This document shows positions 48,520 to 61,409 of a stretch of DNA of 64,000 nucleotides, piece after piece. Origin of the DNA: Chrysaora quinquecirrha (taxonomy: Eukaryota; Cnidaria; Scyphozoa; Semaeostomeae; Pelagiidae); contig JACTAT010000037.1 of the NCBI GenBank assembly GCA_014526335.1, positions 10,886,214-10,950,213 on the forward strand. The letters are read 5' to 3'. A program made the position numbers and the translations under genes. The notes beneath the pieces were generated by a model, which was not told where the DNA came from, did not search any database, and was given only the letters and a program-made list of their open reading frames with translations. Every line of letters begins with the position of its first letter. Positions within the stretch are counted from its first letter, which is position 1.

Positions 48520-48666
48520 AGAAGCACGTGCGGAGCACGTGCCACTGAGAGGTTGCCGCGAGCGCAGCGAGCGGCAGCCGAGCAGAGCGACGCGAAGCGT
48601 CGCCCGCGAGCCGCGTAGCGGCGAGAAGCCCTCCGCAGGAGCTAGCGATGGTGGCCTCGCGTGAAG
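48520..48666 (+). other. Helitron 3' terminal hairpin block, U4, truncated
   Basis: It is like the other blocks up to GATGGTGGCCTCGCGTGAAG, then stops. The second half of the last hairpin and CTAG are missing and U5's TCTCTATTATAATG follows at once. Confidence 0.75.
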
Positions 48667-49019
48667 TCTCTATTATAATGTGCGGAGTAGGCGTGGGTCT
48701 TGGCGGGCGCGTTTCCTTGTCACAGTTCGATCCGAAGTTCCGCCGCTTCCCGGTTTGTAGCATTAAGAAATGGTATATGGAAGTTATACAGCATGTCGAA
48801 GCTTTAGCTATACCGACTTGATTTATTCTTTGACTTCTATTGAGGGGTACAGTGCTATTAAGGCGTTGTATTGAGGATGCGTCAAATTTACAGTGTGTAA
48901 AATTTTTGCAAAACCCTTTAGTTTTACTCTTTGACTTCTATTAATTAAGGGGGTACAATGATATCAAGGCATTGTATTAAGGGGGTACATCAGATAAAAA
49001 ACTTGTGCAGACGTGCGTG

Positions 49020-51076
49020 CAAACCAGCATCAACTAACCATCTGGGCAGCTCGGTAACCGAGCAACACGGCAAATCGGCAACTGGGCAAACGAGCAGCTC
49101 TGCAACTCGGCAACTAACCAACAGAGCAGCCAAGCAACTGGGCAACCGAGCAGCTACACAACTGGGCAACAGAGCAAGTAGGCAACCCAGCAACTGGGCA
49201 ACTGAGCAACTGACAAACTGGGAAATAAAGCAAACTAGCAACTGGGCAGCCAAGTAATTAGGCATCTTCATAACCAAACCACCAAGCAACAGCGCAACCA
49301 AGCAATTAGGCAAGTCAGCAACTGGGCAACTGGGCAACTGGGAAACCGAGTAACTGGGCAACTGGGAAACTGAACAACTGGGAACCAAGCAACCGAGCAA
49401 ATCAGCAACACGGTAGCCAAGCAATTGGCCAAGTCAGCAACTAGGCAACTGAGCAACTTTTCAACGTGGCAACTGGGAAACCCTGCAGCTCGGTAACCAA
49501 GCAACCAAGCAACAGGGCAACCGAGCAACTGGGCAACTTGGAAACCAAGACATTTGGCAACTGGGAAACTCCACAGCTGAGCAACCAAGCAACGCTGCAA
49601 CAGGGCAACCGAGCAATTGCGCAAGAGAGCAGCTGGGCAACTGAACAGCTGGGCAACCAGAGCAACGTCGCAACTGGGTTACCGAGCAAATCAGCAACAG
49701 GGCAACTAAGCAATTGGGTAAGTGAGGAACTGAGCAGCTTGACAATTTCGCAACTGGGAAACCACCCAACGGTGCAACAGGCCAACCGAGAATGGGGAAA
49801 TGAGCAACTTGGCAACTGGGCAACTCAGCAACTGGGTAACCAGAGCAACTGTGCAATTGAGCAACCGAGAAACTGGCCAACTGGGAAACCAAGCAACTAG
49901 GCAACTGGGAAGATGGGAAACTGAACAAATGGGAACCAGGCAACCGAGCAAATCAGCAACAGGGCAACCAGGCAGTTGGGCAAATGAAAAACTGGGCAAC
50001 TGAGAAACTGGGCAACTGGGAAACCGCGCAGCTGGGAAATCAAGCAACGGAGCAACACCGCAACCAAGCAGTTTGGCAAGTCAGCATCTAGGCAATTGAG
50101 CAGCTTGGCAACCAGAGCAACGGCGAAACTGAGTATCCGAGCAACTGGGCAACTGGAAAGCTCGGAAACTGAACAACTGGGAACCAAGCAACCAAGCAAG
50201 TCAGCAACAGGGCAGCTAAGCCATTGGGCAAGTGAACAACTGGGCGACTGAGCAACTTGTGAACGTGGCAACTGAGAAACCCTGCAGCTCGACAACCAAG
50301 CAACAGGGCAACCGAGCAACTGGGCAACTGGGAAACCAAGACATTTGGCAACTAGGAAACTCCACAGCTCGGCAACCAAGCAACGCTGCAGCAGGGCAGC
50401 CGAGCAATTGCGCAAGGGAGCAACTGGGCAACTGAGCACCTGGGCAACCAGAGCAACGTCATAACTGGGCAACCAAGCAACTGGGCAACTGGGAAACCAA
50501 GCAACCGAGCAAATCAGCAACAGGACAACCAAGCAAATGGGGAAGCGAGGAACTGAGCAACTTGACAACTTCGCAACTGGAAAACCACCCAACGGTGCAA
50601 CAGGCCAACAGAGAATGGGGAAATGAGCAACTTGGCAACTGGGCAACTCAGCAACTGGGCAACCAGAGCAACTATGCAACTGGCAAACCGAGCAACTTGG
50701 CAAGTCAGCATCTAGGCAACTGACCAACTGGGCAGCCAGAGCAACGGTGCAACTGAGCAACCCAGCAATTGGCCAACTGGGAAACCAAGTAACTGGGCAA
50801 CTGGGAACCTGGACAACTGGGAACCAAGCAACCGAGCAATTCAGCAACAGTGCAACCAGGCAGTTGGGCAAATGAACAACTGGGCAACTGAGCAACTGCG
50901 CAACTGGGCAACCGAGCAACTGGGCAACTGGGAAACCAAGAAAATTGGCAAATACAAAATTCCATAGCTGGGCAACCAAGCAACGCAGCAACAGGGCAAC
51001 TGACCACTTGGGTAAGTGAGCAACCAGGTAACTGAGCACCTGGGCAACCAGAGCAACGCCGCAACTGGGCAACCGG
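49020..51076. repeat. octamer minisatellite, 2 kb
   Basis: Degenerate eight-base units CAACTGGG/CAACCGAG/CAACCAAG fill more than four fifths of U5. Higher-order repetition is visible: stretches near 49440-49640 and 50240-50440 are near copies. Long frames on both strands with a Q-L-G-N or P-S-C-S-V-A period are artefacts. Confidence 0.9.
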
Positions 51077-51141
51077 GGCGAGAAGCCCTCCGCAGGAGCT
51101 AGCGATGGCCGCCTTGCGCGTAGCGCGAGCGGCCGAGCTAG
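51077..51141 (+). other. Helitron 3' terminus, U5 (short form)
   Basis: Only GGCGAGAAGCCCTCCGCAGG onward is kept. The final hairpin (GCCTTGCGC/GCGCGAGCGGC around GTA), CGAG and CTAG remain, so this is enough sequence for a recognisable Helitron end. Confidence 0.8.
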
Positions 51142-53510
51142 TCTGTTATACTAATGTAGTAAAATGCTAATGAGCTGGCGAGGGCGGTTTCTTGTGACAG
51201 TTCGATCCGAAGTTCGGCCGGTCCCCGGCTCTGCAAATGCCGGGAGTCGTCGCCCGACCGACTTGCTACTTTGCCATCATCTCGTCGTTTGGGGCAGGCT
51301 GCTTCCTCTGCGGGGACAGCCTGGTAAATACCGACCATTTTTGTCGATATTGGTCTAATGACGCGCGAGAAAACAAAGGAAGACAAAGGATGTACAGTAA
51401 GGCAGCATTCCCCCGCGCTTCGAAAACATTTGAGGAACGAACCCCGCGAGCTCCCCGTTGGCATTGGGCCACGCTCAAGGAACAATCGACCTCGCTCCCG
51501 CAACCAATCGTGGGGCATGTCCGGTCACGGGGTTAAATCCACTTCGGTGCTGCGTCACGGGGTTTCGATGCGTCTAGAAGGATCCCGTGTTTCGTGGCAC
51601 ATCCATTCGTGCATCCGCAAGGAACGAGGAATACATTTCCTACAAAGATCAAGTGCTGCTTGAAAATGATGAAGGTGTTTATCATTTGTCCAGTTCTTTT
51701 ATACTTGCTTCGTTTCACAGTCGCAACAACAGAGTGAACGTAACAAGCGAATTAAGAATTTATTTCACAGCATTCTCGGTTCTGTTGATCTTTGTTTACT
51801 TGATTTGGTGGTTGCGTCATCTCAACTGGATTTTTGTTTACGTGATTTTGTTGCGTCATCTCATTTGACTTGAGTAAACTGTCACATTATTCAAGGTCAG
51901 TGCGAATTTATGTCTTATTGATTTATGGTATGTGTTATTAAATTTATTGAATAAAATTCGATGTCAAATAGAGTGAATGGTAGAGTGAATACACGTATTT
52001 TTGTTTAATTGCAACTGTTGCGTCGTTTCAATTCATTCGACCATGTCCTTCAAGCAATTTCACGTTAACAACCTTAAACGGTTCTGAGTGTGTAAAAGTG
52101 GGAACGGGGAATCAGGGAACCGAGGAATTGGAAACATGACACCAAAGTGTTTATCGTTTGTTCAGTTCTTTATATTTGTTTCGTTTCACAATTGCAACAA
52201 AAAAGTGAACGTAAGAAGAGAATTAAGAATTTAATGTCAGAGCATTCACGGTTCTGTCTGTTTGTTTACGGGATTTCGTCGTGCCACCTCAATTGACCGG
52301 AGTAAACTGTTTGTTGACGTGACTTTGTTATGTCATCTCAGTTCACTTGAGAAAATTGTCAGCCTAATTTAAGGTCATTACGAATTCATGCATCATTAAT
52401 TTATGGTATGTCTTATTAAATTTATAGAATGAAATTCTATTTCAAATAGAGTGAATGATAGAGTGAATACACTTATTTTTTGTTTACTAGCAAAGCAACC
52501 GTGCGTTGTTTCTATTCATTGGACCATGTCCTGAAACTAGGAGCGGGGAATCAGGGAATCGAGGAATCGAGAACATAACGTCATATTAAGGGAATCTAAG
52601 GGTATTTAGGAGTTTTATCAAGGGGGGCATTACCCCTTGACTTGAATTAACGGCGTACAATGGTATTAATGAAATATATTAATTGGGTACATCAGATAAA
52701 TTAGGGAATTGAACAATTGGGAACATATTAAGCGGATCCAAGGGTATTTATGAATCGTATTAAACTGGGCAGCCAAGTAACTAGGCAACTGGGTAACCCA
52801 ACCACCGAGAAACAACGCAACAGAGCAACACGGCAACTATGCAAATGGGCAACTTCGCAACTGAGCAGCTGGGCAACAGGGCAACCAAGCAACCGAGCAA
52901 CAGGGCAACCAATCAACCGGGCAACTAGGAAACCATTCAGCTGGCATCTGAGCAACTAGGCAACTGAGCAACTGGGCCACAAAGCAACTAGGCAACAAAA
53001 GCAATGACGGAACTGGGGAACCAGGCAACTGTGAAACTGGGAAACCGAGCAACTGGACAAGTGGGTAACCGAGTAACTGGGAACTAGGCAACCAAGCCCA
53101 TCAGCGACAGGGCAACAAAGCAATTAGGCAAGTGAGCAACTGGGCAACTGAGCAACTGTGCAACCGCGCAGCTGGGAAGTCAAGCAACGAGACAACCAAC
53201 CAATTTGGCAAGTCAGCAACTGGGCAACTAAGCAACTGGGCAACCAGAGCAACAGCACAACTCATCAACCCAGCAACTGGGCAACTGAAAAGCCGAGCAA
53301 CTGGGCAACTCGGAAAATGAACAACTGGGAACCAAGCAACCGAGCAAATCAGCAACAGGACAGCAAATCAATTGCGAAGTAAGCAACTGGGAAACCGAGC
53401 AAATGGGAACCAAGCAACTGAGCAAATCAGCAACAGAGCAGCCAAGTTATTGGGCAAGTGAGCAACTAGGCAACTGAGCAACTTGTCAACGTGGCAACTG
53501 GGAGAGCTTG
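51142..53510 (+). mobile_element. Helitron U6, non-autonomous, 3' end eroded
   Basis: The 5' end TCTGTTATACTAATGTAG follows U5's CTAG. The element parallels U2 throughout: CpG-rich start, diverged repeats (51670-52570), the CAAGGGG/CCCCTTG stem-loop near 52620, and an octamer minisatellite (about 52763-53505). It stops at GGGAGAGCTTG, equivalent to about 29138 in U2, with no hairpin block, and U7's TC follows. Confidence 0.7.
52763..53505. repeat. octamer minisatellite (U6)
   Basis: The same CAACTGGG/CAACCAAG units as in U2 and U5. Its continuous run at 53245-53275 is the empty counterpart of the LINE insertion in U2. Confidence 0.85.
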
Positions 53511-54863
53511 TCTCTATACTAAAGCGCGGAGTAGTCGTGGCGTTGGCGCACGCGTTTCCTTGTAAGAGTTCGATCCGCAGTTCGGCCGCTTCCCGGTTCG
53601 CCAACTCCCGTGCGGGGTCGAGCCACTGACGTGCTACCTTTTCATCATCGCCTCGTTCGTGGCAGGCTGCTGCCAGCTGCGCCGCGGCCTGGCAAATACC
53701 GGCCATTGTGCCCGATATTGGTCTAATGACGTGCGAGGAAACAAAGGCAGACAAAAGATGTACAGTTAGGCAGGATTCCCCCGCCCTTCGTAAACATTTC
53801 AGGCACGAACCCCGGGAGCTCCCCGTTGGCAATGGGCCACGCTCGGGGAACAATCGACCTCGTTCCCGCAACCAATAATGGGGCACATCCGGTCACGGGG
53901 GAAAACAGGTAACATCCGTTTTCTTGCTGTGTCACTGGGTTTCGCCTAGAATGATCGCCGTGTTTGGTTGCACATTCATGCATCGGTCCAGATTTTTCTC
54001 CTTGCTCGCTGAACGCAGCGACGTTGCGGGCAATCAATTTCGAGTGCTCTTGAAAATATGATTTATTTCATTATTTATCATTGTTTATCTATTATTTATC
54101 ATTATTATCATTATTTATTTCATTTCATCTCAGGATTCTACCTAAACAAAAAACATGAGATCACAAGTAATTTGTTTACATGATTTTTTTGTGATTTCAA
54201 GAGTGGTTTTCACAGTGGTTTCAATTATAGACTTTTTTTCAATGCACTCAACCACTGTTTTAACCCGTTTCAACAATAATGCGACATTATACACGTACGA
54301 TTTTGGTTTCTCTACATTTTTGCACCGAGTTTCTATTTGAAACATGGAAATCCACATATTTTTGTTGCGTGGTTCAATTTATTGGACCATGTCACGTTAA
54401 TGACCATTAATGACCTCAAATTGTCTTCGCTGTGTAAAATCGGGAATCGGGCATCATGGAATCGTGAACATAACGTCATCTTCAGAGGGCCATTAAGTAT
54501 TAAGGCATTTCGTTTAGGTACCAGACAGGAAAGTTTGCTCTGACAGTTCCTCCATTTTTCCCATGGCTGCGCAGGTGCCACGAACAAAGCAAAAGAAGAA
54601 CAATTTGCATCTGCTGTTCTGTAGTTTTCGCAATGCTAAGCTTCAGTGAATCACCAAGCCATTAGCAAATTACCCACACAAATTACCCTCCAATGATTTT
54701 TTGATGAGGATATTTTCCCTATTGCCTTCCTAAATGGGCATGTGGTTGCTCAATTGTTCTTCCAACCTGTCAGACATTCTCCCAGGCAACAACAAGTTCA
54801 CATTTTACATTTTTCAACTTCGCTATTGGTTAATGTGTAGCTACTTACAGCAGTCAAAAACGA

Positions 54864-55263
54864 ATGATAATCAAAGTCATATTATTCTACATATTGGTAT
54901 ACGTTTTCTCAGGTAAGCCGTACAGCTATACATGTATTCCTTTGAATTTCGACCATATAATTCTTGTTTGCCTGTTTGTCAATAACACCACGATATTTTT
55001 CATGCTACATATTTCTTATCCCATAGGAGTTCTAAAAGATCAGCTTTCGTCCCAACCAATTTGCTCACCACTTGATACAAGGCGAGTCTCTGTTCTTTGT
55101 TACTTTTTCTGACTTGTCGCTTTTTCTTTGTTACTTTTCTGGTACTTTCTTTTGAGATACCAAATTTACAGAATTCCTATTCTTTGTTCCGAAAGGGATT
55201 TCTCGAAAGCTACAAGATCATACTACCTTCGTCTGTGTACATTCAAAATCATATTTTCGAGAG
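54864..55263 (+). CDS. candidate spliced leader ORF (U7)
   Basis: Exon a 54864-54912 (MIIKVILFYILVYVFSG, donor GTAAGC), exon b 55027-55081 (acceptor CCCATAG, donor GCGAGT) and exon c 55196-55263 (acceptor AAAG, donor GTGAGT) have the same 49, 55 and 68 nt lengths as in U1 and U4. The joined frame has no stop. The RepHel start it would join is deleted in this unit. Confidence 0.35.
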
Positions 55264-55679
55264 GTGAGTCTGACTGTTAAAATACATTCTATATTCTGCA
55301 ATACAACTTATTATCATCATTGATATTAGTTATAATTGTACCTTTTGAGTATTTTAGAACTCCTTGTTGAGTGGGTCCTCCGTCCTTAAATTCTATTCTC
55401 AATAAGCCCTGCAATCTTGAATTTACACGAGCCTTGTTCGACATGGTACCCTGCACAAGGGGGGTGGCTTTCCCGTCGACAACAATCAGTTTTAAATCCC
55501 TGTTGAAACTTTGCTTAAAGACTCTAAAAGCCCAAGTTTCTCCCATTTTCTTTCGACTATAAATTCTCCAGACTTATTTGTTTTCCGTTATTTTGCACAG
55601 GCCTTATTCGACGTCAGGGCATAAACGAGGGGGGGGCTTATCATTGATCTCCTCGACCACTGTAACAAAATGAATTTCC

Positions 55680-56290
55680 ACCGTTCATCCTCAAATTAAA
55701 CTCCTGGGTGTTCTTTATTTTCCATTACTGTATTTTTCGACCGTTAATCCTCACATTAACCCCTGGGGGCTCATTTCTTCCCATTATTTTACACGGGCTT
55801 TGTACGAGATTGGGGCCCAAAAGACGGGGGGCAGCTTACAAAATTATCCATAAAATCTTCATTTCTTCTCCACTAAAAGAATTAAACTCCTGGGTGTTCT
55901 TTATTTTCCATTACTGTATTTTTGGACCTTTAATCCTCACATTAACCACTGGGGGCTCATTTGTTCCCATTATTTTACACATGCTTTGTACACGAGATTG
56001 GGGCCTAAAGGACGGGGGGGGGGGGCAGCTTACAAAATTATCCATAAAATCTTCATTTCTTCTCCACTAAAAGAATTAAACTCCTGGGTGTTCTTTATTT
56101 TCCATTACTGTATATTGGACCGTTAATCCTCACATTAACCCCTGGGGGCTCATTTGTTCCCATTATTTTACACAGGCTTGGTACACGAGATTGGGGCCTA
56201 AAGGACAGGGGGGGGTAGCTTACAAAATAATCCATAAAATCTTCATTTCTCCTCCACTAAAAGAATGACTCCCCCTGTCATAAGTCAATA
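55680..56290 (+). repeat. three repeats of about 200 bp related to the U4 satellite
   Basis: Units near 55690, 55883 and 56077 share TTAAACTCCTGGGTGTTC, CATTACTGTAT and a GGACGGGGGG run, then CTTCATTTCTTCTCCAC. They correspond to the satellite-plus-spacer segment seen at 36420-36560 in U4. Confidence 0.7.
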
Positions 56291-56699
56291 AAACAGTCAC
56301 TTCTCGTATTTGTTAGGGGGTAGGAGCATGTAGCTACTCACTAAATTTCACTCTGAATAAACGCTTTAATCTTGAGTTTCATCTGAAGAGTGCGGCACCA
56401 TGAACATGAGAGGGGGGGGCTTACAAAATTCTGCATAAAAATCTTTATTTATCGTCCGCTAAAAGAATGCATTTTCGTGTTATAAGTCAATAAATTCCAG
56501 TAGAAACATAACTACAACTGTTATATATATTTGTCAAATTTTACGTCTAGCATTTAAAGGGGATACCCTATTTCATATGGCGTGTTTTCCAGTTCATTCA
56601 TTTGACATGGGGGTCTTTCTCGCCCTCTTCATTTTCTCAGTACCTGTTACAGCTGTAACAACCAATCTTGCTACAAAATATCAACAGCTCATGGAGATT

Positions 56700-56701
56700 C
56701 C

Positions 56702-56740
<39 letters not shown>

Positions 56741-56742
56741 AA
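56700..56742 (+). repeat. (ATC)n microsatellite
   Basis: About 13 consecutive ATC triplets. The isoleucine or aspartate runs in overlapping frames are artefacts. Confidence 0.9.
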
Positions 56743-57978
56743 TCGTCATCATAACAAAATTTACTCATACCCCAGTTTGGGTATGATATAGAATTAAAAT
56801 AATTAAAATATTTAACTGTTTCAACTCTACACCACAAAAGTGACAAAAAACAGTTTACAGATATCCATATAGCTTTTGATTTCAGTTAGTCACGTGACAC
56901 ATTGCTAGGCAGCAGCTTTTTGTCATTCTATTTGGAAAAATGGCTTTCTGGTCAAAAAAGTGGTATTTTTCTGTTTATTCTACTCCAAATTAACCCAGAT
57001 GGTCTTCATATCATACGAAGACTACACTTCGGCAATATTTATGAATTTTTGTGAACATTTCCCCAAATTTTCTAATACAATTACAATACGTTATTTTCAT
57101 GAGACACTAACTATGCTGCAGATCATAGCTCATATTTTCGTAAAATAGGAAATCTATATGACGTCATCAAAGCGTATGATGTCATAATTATAAAGCAGTT
57201 ATTCACGTGCCAATAACGTGAAGAAACTATATACCAATTAAGGACGGCATTCACCAATGGAGTTCATTGATTCATTTCATATTAAGATTCGCCAGATAAT
57301 ACAAGAATAATAACCTTATTAGCGTCTTTTAGCCTTTTTTGCTGCGACTCCTCTCCAAATATCGGCATTGTGTGGTCACGTGACTGTTAATTGACAAAGT
57401 TTGCATCAACTTGTAGAGGATTAACTTCTAGCGAAATTCAGTTCTTTTCAACCACTAAAAATTATACTTATTAGCTGTTACAACTGATTGTTCATTAGGG
57501 GAGACGAAAAAGACATCCCCATGTGAAATAGGGTTTACTCCTATGATTTCAAAGCGACATAAATTAGGAAAGGATCAAAGCACAGGGTATCGTATGTCAT
57601 AGAGGTACGAAGGCCCCCGATCGGCCAAGGATGATCAAGGATATCGAGTTTTTAATGTCATACTTTAGGGTTTATGATCAGCATAGATACACTCCCCTTC
57701 GTTTAACTTTTTCAATAGTAAAGTAACAGCAACAACATTTTATTGAATTCAATGTAATTTACAAAAAACATGATGGCGGACAGGGAGAAATTGTCATTCG
57801 AATTTAGAGTTTACCAATATATCACCGAGGTTTTTATTTCTTTTCATTGCAAGTATCGGTTGCTCTAGGGCAAGATATTTTAATTCTTCATCATCTTTAA
57901 TCAAGTGCCAATGTCTCTGGAGTGATCGTCCTATTTTGTTCGTATTCGTATTGAACGGTATAATAAAAGGTACAAAAA

Positions 57979-58535
57979 CAGCTACAAAACCATGGCACAA
58001 GTGCTTGAAGATGAGCATCATCGTGCAAATACTGCTCAAGAAGACATTCAACCGGTTAGGATGATCATCACTCACAAACCATCACAAGATCGCCGCTACG
58101 ATCATACTACTGCTTTAGAAATCGCCGCTGTTTATGTTGGAGAAGATGAGGCACCGCCTGGTCTTACACAGAGGGGCATCGTCATCTACCCAACACCGCA
58201 ACAAGAAACACGTCATATTGATGCTACGTCACCACATGTAGATCCGATGACTCTTCTTTCATGGCGATTTCGGATTGAGCACCGACTTGCTCTTAGCTCC
58301 AAGACAACAGCAACAGCGTCAACAAGCACCTCACCGAGCACGAGAACGAATGTCGCTGTCACAATACTACGCTTATCGGCTTGCTATCAGAAATGACTTT
58401 TCCACAATACACCATGGAGGACTACTCTTCCAACAATACATTGTCGAAGCTTTCACCAAGATTGAAGGCGAAGAGTTACAATACATCAGAACTCACCAAG
58501 AAGAGCTGCGTGTCGACACATATCAAGGTAATCTA
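57979..58535 (+). pseudogene. RepHel exon 1 fragment of U7
   Basis: Similarity to U4 and U1 starts in the middle of exon 1 (at MAQVLEDE, equivalent to about residue 350) and runs to the end of exon 1 (LRVDTYQ) and eight to nine bases of intron 1. A deletion near 58253 shifts the frame between the VDPMT and STDLLLAP stretches. The segment SQYYAYRLAIRNDFSTIHHG belongs to the Helitron N-terminal domain. Exons 2 and 3 are not in the window. Confidence 0.85.
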
Positions 58536-59093
58536 TCTTATATACTAAAGTAGTAAGGGGATTATGACACCATTTTGTCACGCGAACTCCTCTCTTACCG
58601 TAGAAGCTACGGTGCTGGCGCTTGCACCTCAAGTTGCCGCCTGTGGGGTAGGCGTAGAGTTTGAAGTCATTTTTTGCAAACGTGCTCCCGTTTCTAGGGT
58701 AATTGGGGCTCACCCTTCTTTGATCTAGAATTTCGTCCCATGAAGAACAATGGGTCTGTTGTTTTCACAGCGGGAATAATCCCCTTTCCTAATCCCTACT
58801 CCAATACTGAAAGACAGGGCATTAGTTCTGTTTTTTACAATCAGCTTTTGCGAAAAAGTCCTTTAGCTATTAGTATTATTCTTTTTGCTTGGTTGTGTAT
58901 AATTTCTGTTCGTTTTTACGATATTCAAAGGAGAAAATTCTTGGTTTTTTCTTTGAACGAACACATTCAGGGACCCTTTCCTTAACCCTTCCCCAGGACT
59001 GAAAGGCAGGGCAATAGTTCTGTTTACAGTCAGCTTTAGCGAAAAATTCTTTTACTATTCGTATCATTCGTGTAGCTTGGTTGTGTATAATTT

Positions 59094-61160
59094 CTAGGTA
59101 ATGTCTGCAACAGCTCTGCTTAGTAGTTGTGGAGGATGTGCAGTAATGTGGAGGCCCGTTTGATTTCCCTACGCAGTAATGTGGACGGTGTTCAGTAATG
59201 TGCAGTAGTGGAGGATATCATAATGTGGAGGATATCATCAGTAAGGTGGAGGATTTTTGCAGTAATGTGGAGGATGTTCAGTAATGTGGAGGCTATCTTT
59301 CAGTAATGTGGAGGGTGTGCAGTAATGTGGAGGCTATCTTTCAGTAATGTGGAGGATATCATCAGTGATGTGGCGGTTGCGGAGTAATGTGGAGGCTATC
59401 TTGAAGTAATGTGGAGGGCTATCATAAGTAACGTGGAGGCTATCTTTCAGTAACGTGGAGGATGTTCAGTAATGTGGAGGACTATCTTTCCGTAATGTGG
59501 TGGCTGCGGAGTATTGTGGAGGCTATCTTAAAGTAATGTGGAGGCTATCATCAGTGATGTGGAGGATATCATCAATAATGTGGTGGTTGCGGAGTAATGT
59601 GGAGGCTATCTTGAAGTAATGTGGAGGCCCGAGTAATCAAGAAGCACTCTCGTAGCGGTTGCCGAGAATTTTCGTTTTTTAAACGATTCTCATTGACAAG
59701 AAATGCAATTCGGAAGCTAAACCGTGCGTTTTTTAGCCATGAGAACCTTCACACTGCTTAAATATTTCATCATATAAGTGTAAGAATCACAGTTTTGGTT
59801 CATTTGCGTAAAATGTCTAATACATATATATTAACAAAACATGAATAAAATATATCTAACATATGATATGAATTATCTAATATATGAATATAAATTCGAA
59901 GAAGAAAACATTGTTCTTTTTTACAAACGAAGATACAATGAGTTGAGCGATAAACTGATCTGTACATGAATCAGTGGCAATTTATTTTGTCTCTCCTCCT
60001 CAGTCTAATAGCAAGTTTATTCACGTAATATTTCATTCATGTCGTTGTGGTTATCATTTGACACTAATCAAACAGAAAGGTCACAAACTAAATAGCAATA
60101 TTTATCTTTTCTCTTCATAACGTCAATTAAAGTTTTTTTGGGTTTGCAAAATAGATACTATCTGTAGGAGGGCTTCGAAACAAAAACGAATGTGAATACG
60201 TTCTGCTGCTATCACGATGTCCACACGCAAAGGGTTGAACAAAGTAAGGCAAACAAGCAGTATTACGTGAATAAACTTGCTATTAGACTGAGGAAGAGAG
60301 ACAAAATAAATTGCCACTGATTCATGTACAGATCAGTTTATCGCTCAACTCATTGTATCTTCGTTTGTAAAAAAGAACAATGTTTTCTTCTTCGAATTTA
60401 TATTCATATATTAGATAATTCATATCATATGTTAGATATATCTTATTCATGTTTTGTTAATATATATGTATTAGACATTTTACGCAAATGAACCAAAACT
60501 GTGATTCTTACACTTATATGATGAAATATTTAAGCAGTGTGAAGGTTCTCATGGCTAAAAAACGCACGGTTTAGCTTCCGAATTGCATTTCTTGTCAATG
60601 AGAATCGTTTAAAAAACGAAACTTCTCGGCAACCGCTACTAGAGTGCTTCTTGATTTCTCGGGCCCTCCACATTACTTCAAGATAGCCCTCCACATTACT
60701 CCGCAACTACCACATTATTGATGATATCCCTCCACATCACTGATGATAGCCCTCCACATTACTTTAAGATAGCCCTCCACAATACTCCGCAGCCACCACA
60801 TTACGGAAAGATATTCCTCCACATTACTGAACATCCTCCACGTTACTGAAAGATAGCCCTCCACGTTACTTATGATAGCCCTCCACATTACTTCAAGATA
60901 GCCCTCCACATTACTCCGCAACCGCCACATCACTGATGATATCCCTCCACATTACTGAAAGATAGCCTCCACATTACTGCACACCCTCCACATTACTGAA
61001 AGATAGCCCTCCACATTACTGAACATCCTCCACATTACTGCAAAAATCCCTCCACCTTACTGATGATATCCCTCCACATTACTGAACACCCTCCACATTA
61101 CTGCGAAAATCCCTCCACATTACTGCACATCCTCCACAATACTGCGCAGACATTACCTAG
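59094..61160. repeat. 2-kb palindrome with arms of about 0.9 kb
   Basis: CTAGGTAATGTCTGC at 59094 is mirrored at 61146-61160. Arms run to 60030 and from 60261, with a spacer of about 230 bp. The outer half of each arm is built from short repeats of AGTAATGTGGAGG (right arm CCTCCACATTACT) with TATCTT or TATCATC interludes. The inner 400 bases are unique and nearly identical between arms. It has the form of a foldback element. Confidence 0.85.
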
Positions 61161-61409
61161 GGTGATTTCTGTACATTTGGATTCCCTTTTAGTTTGTTTC
61201 TTTGAACGAAAACATCCTGCTACAGTGAGTGGGCGCACCCCATGATGCCCCTGCCACATCAGTATTTCTGACATTCCTACTGGTCACAGAGCAGCTAATA
61301 CGAAGGTTTCCTCTACATCAACAGCACTTTCCAGCGTCGCAGATTTACCGGTGCCATGTCACCTCATTGTCACTAATCTCCCTTCCATACGAAGGTCTCT
61401 TGAAAAGTA

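Larger units (their letters stand above)
32600..48666 (+). mobile_element. Helitron U4, degraded autonomous-type element (16 kb)
   Basis: The 5' end TCTCTATACTAAAGTGCGG directly follows U3's CTAG. The 3' block (48520-48666) lacks the last half-hairpin and CTAG and runs directly into U5's TC. Inside are leader exons (33825-34365), a large satellite, a 588-bp duplication, a dead RepHel gene with a LINE in it, structured repeats, and a long-TIR element (47059-48158). Its 5' region is closest to U7; its gene region aligns with U1. Confidence 0.8.
48667..51141 (+). mobile_element. Helitron U5, non-autonomous, mostly minisatellite
   Basis: The 5' end TCTCTATTATAATGTGCGG and about 100 bases of CpG-rich start are followed by a unique spacer (48770-49015). 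An octamer minisatellite then fills 49020-51076 and meets the last 65 bases of the 3' hairpin block, ending in CTAG at 51138-51141. Confidence 0.75.

Noticed and set aside
56637..56846. Asp-rich frame antisense to the (ATC)n run
   Set aside because: Microsatellite translation.
60715..60933. Frame rich in repeated WRAIISNVEGYL blocks
   Set aside because: Translation of the CCTCCACATTACT repeats in the palindrome arm.
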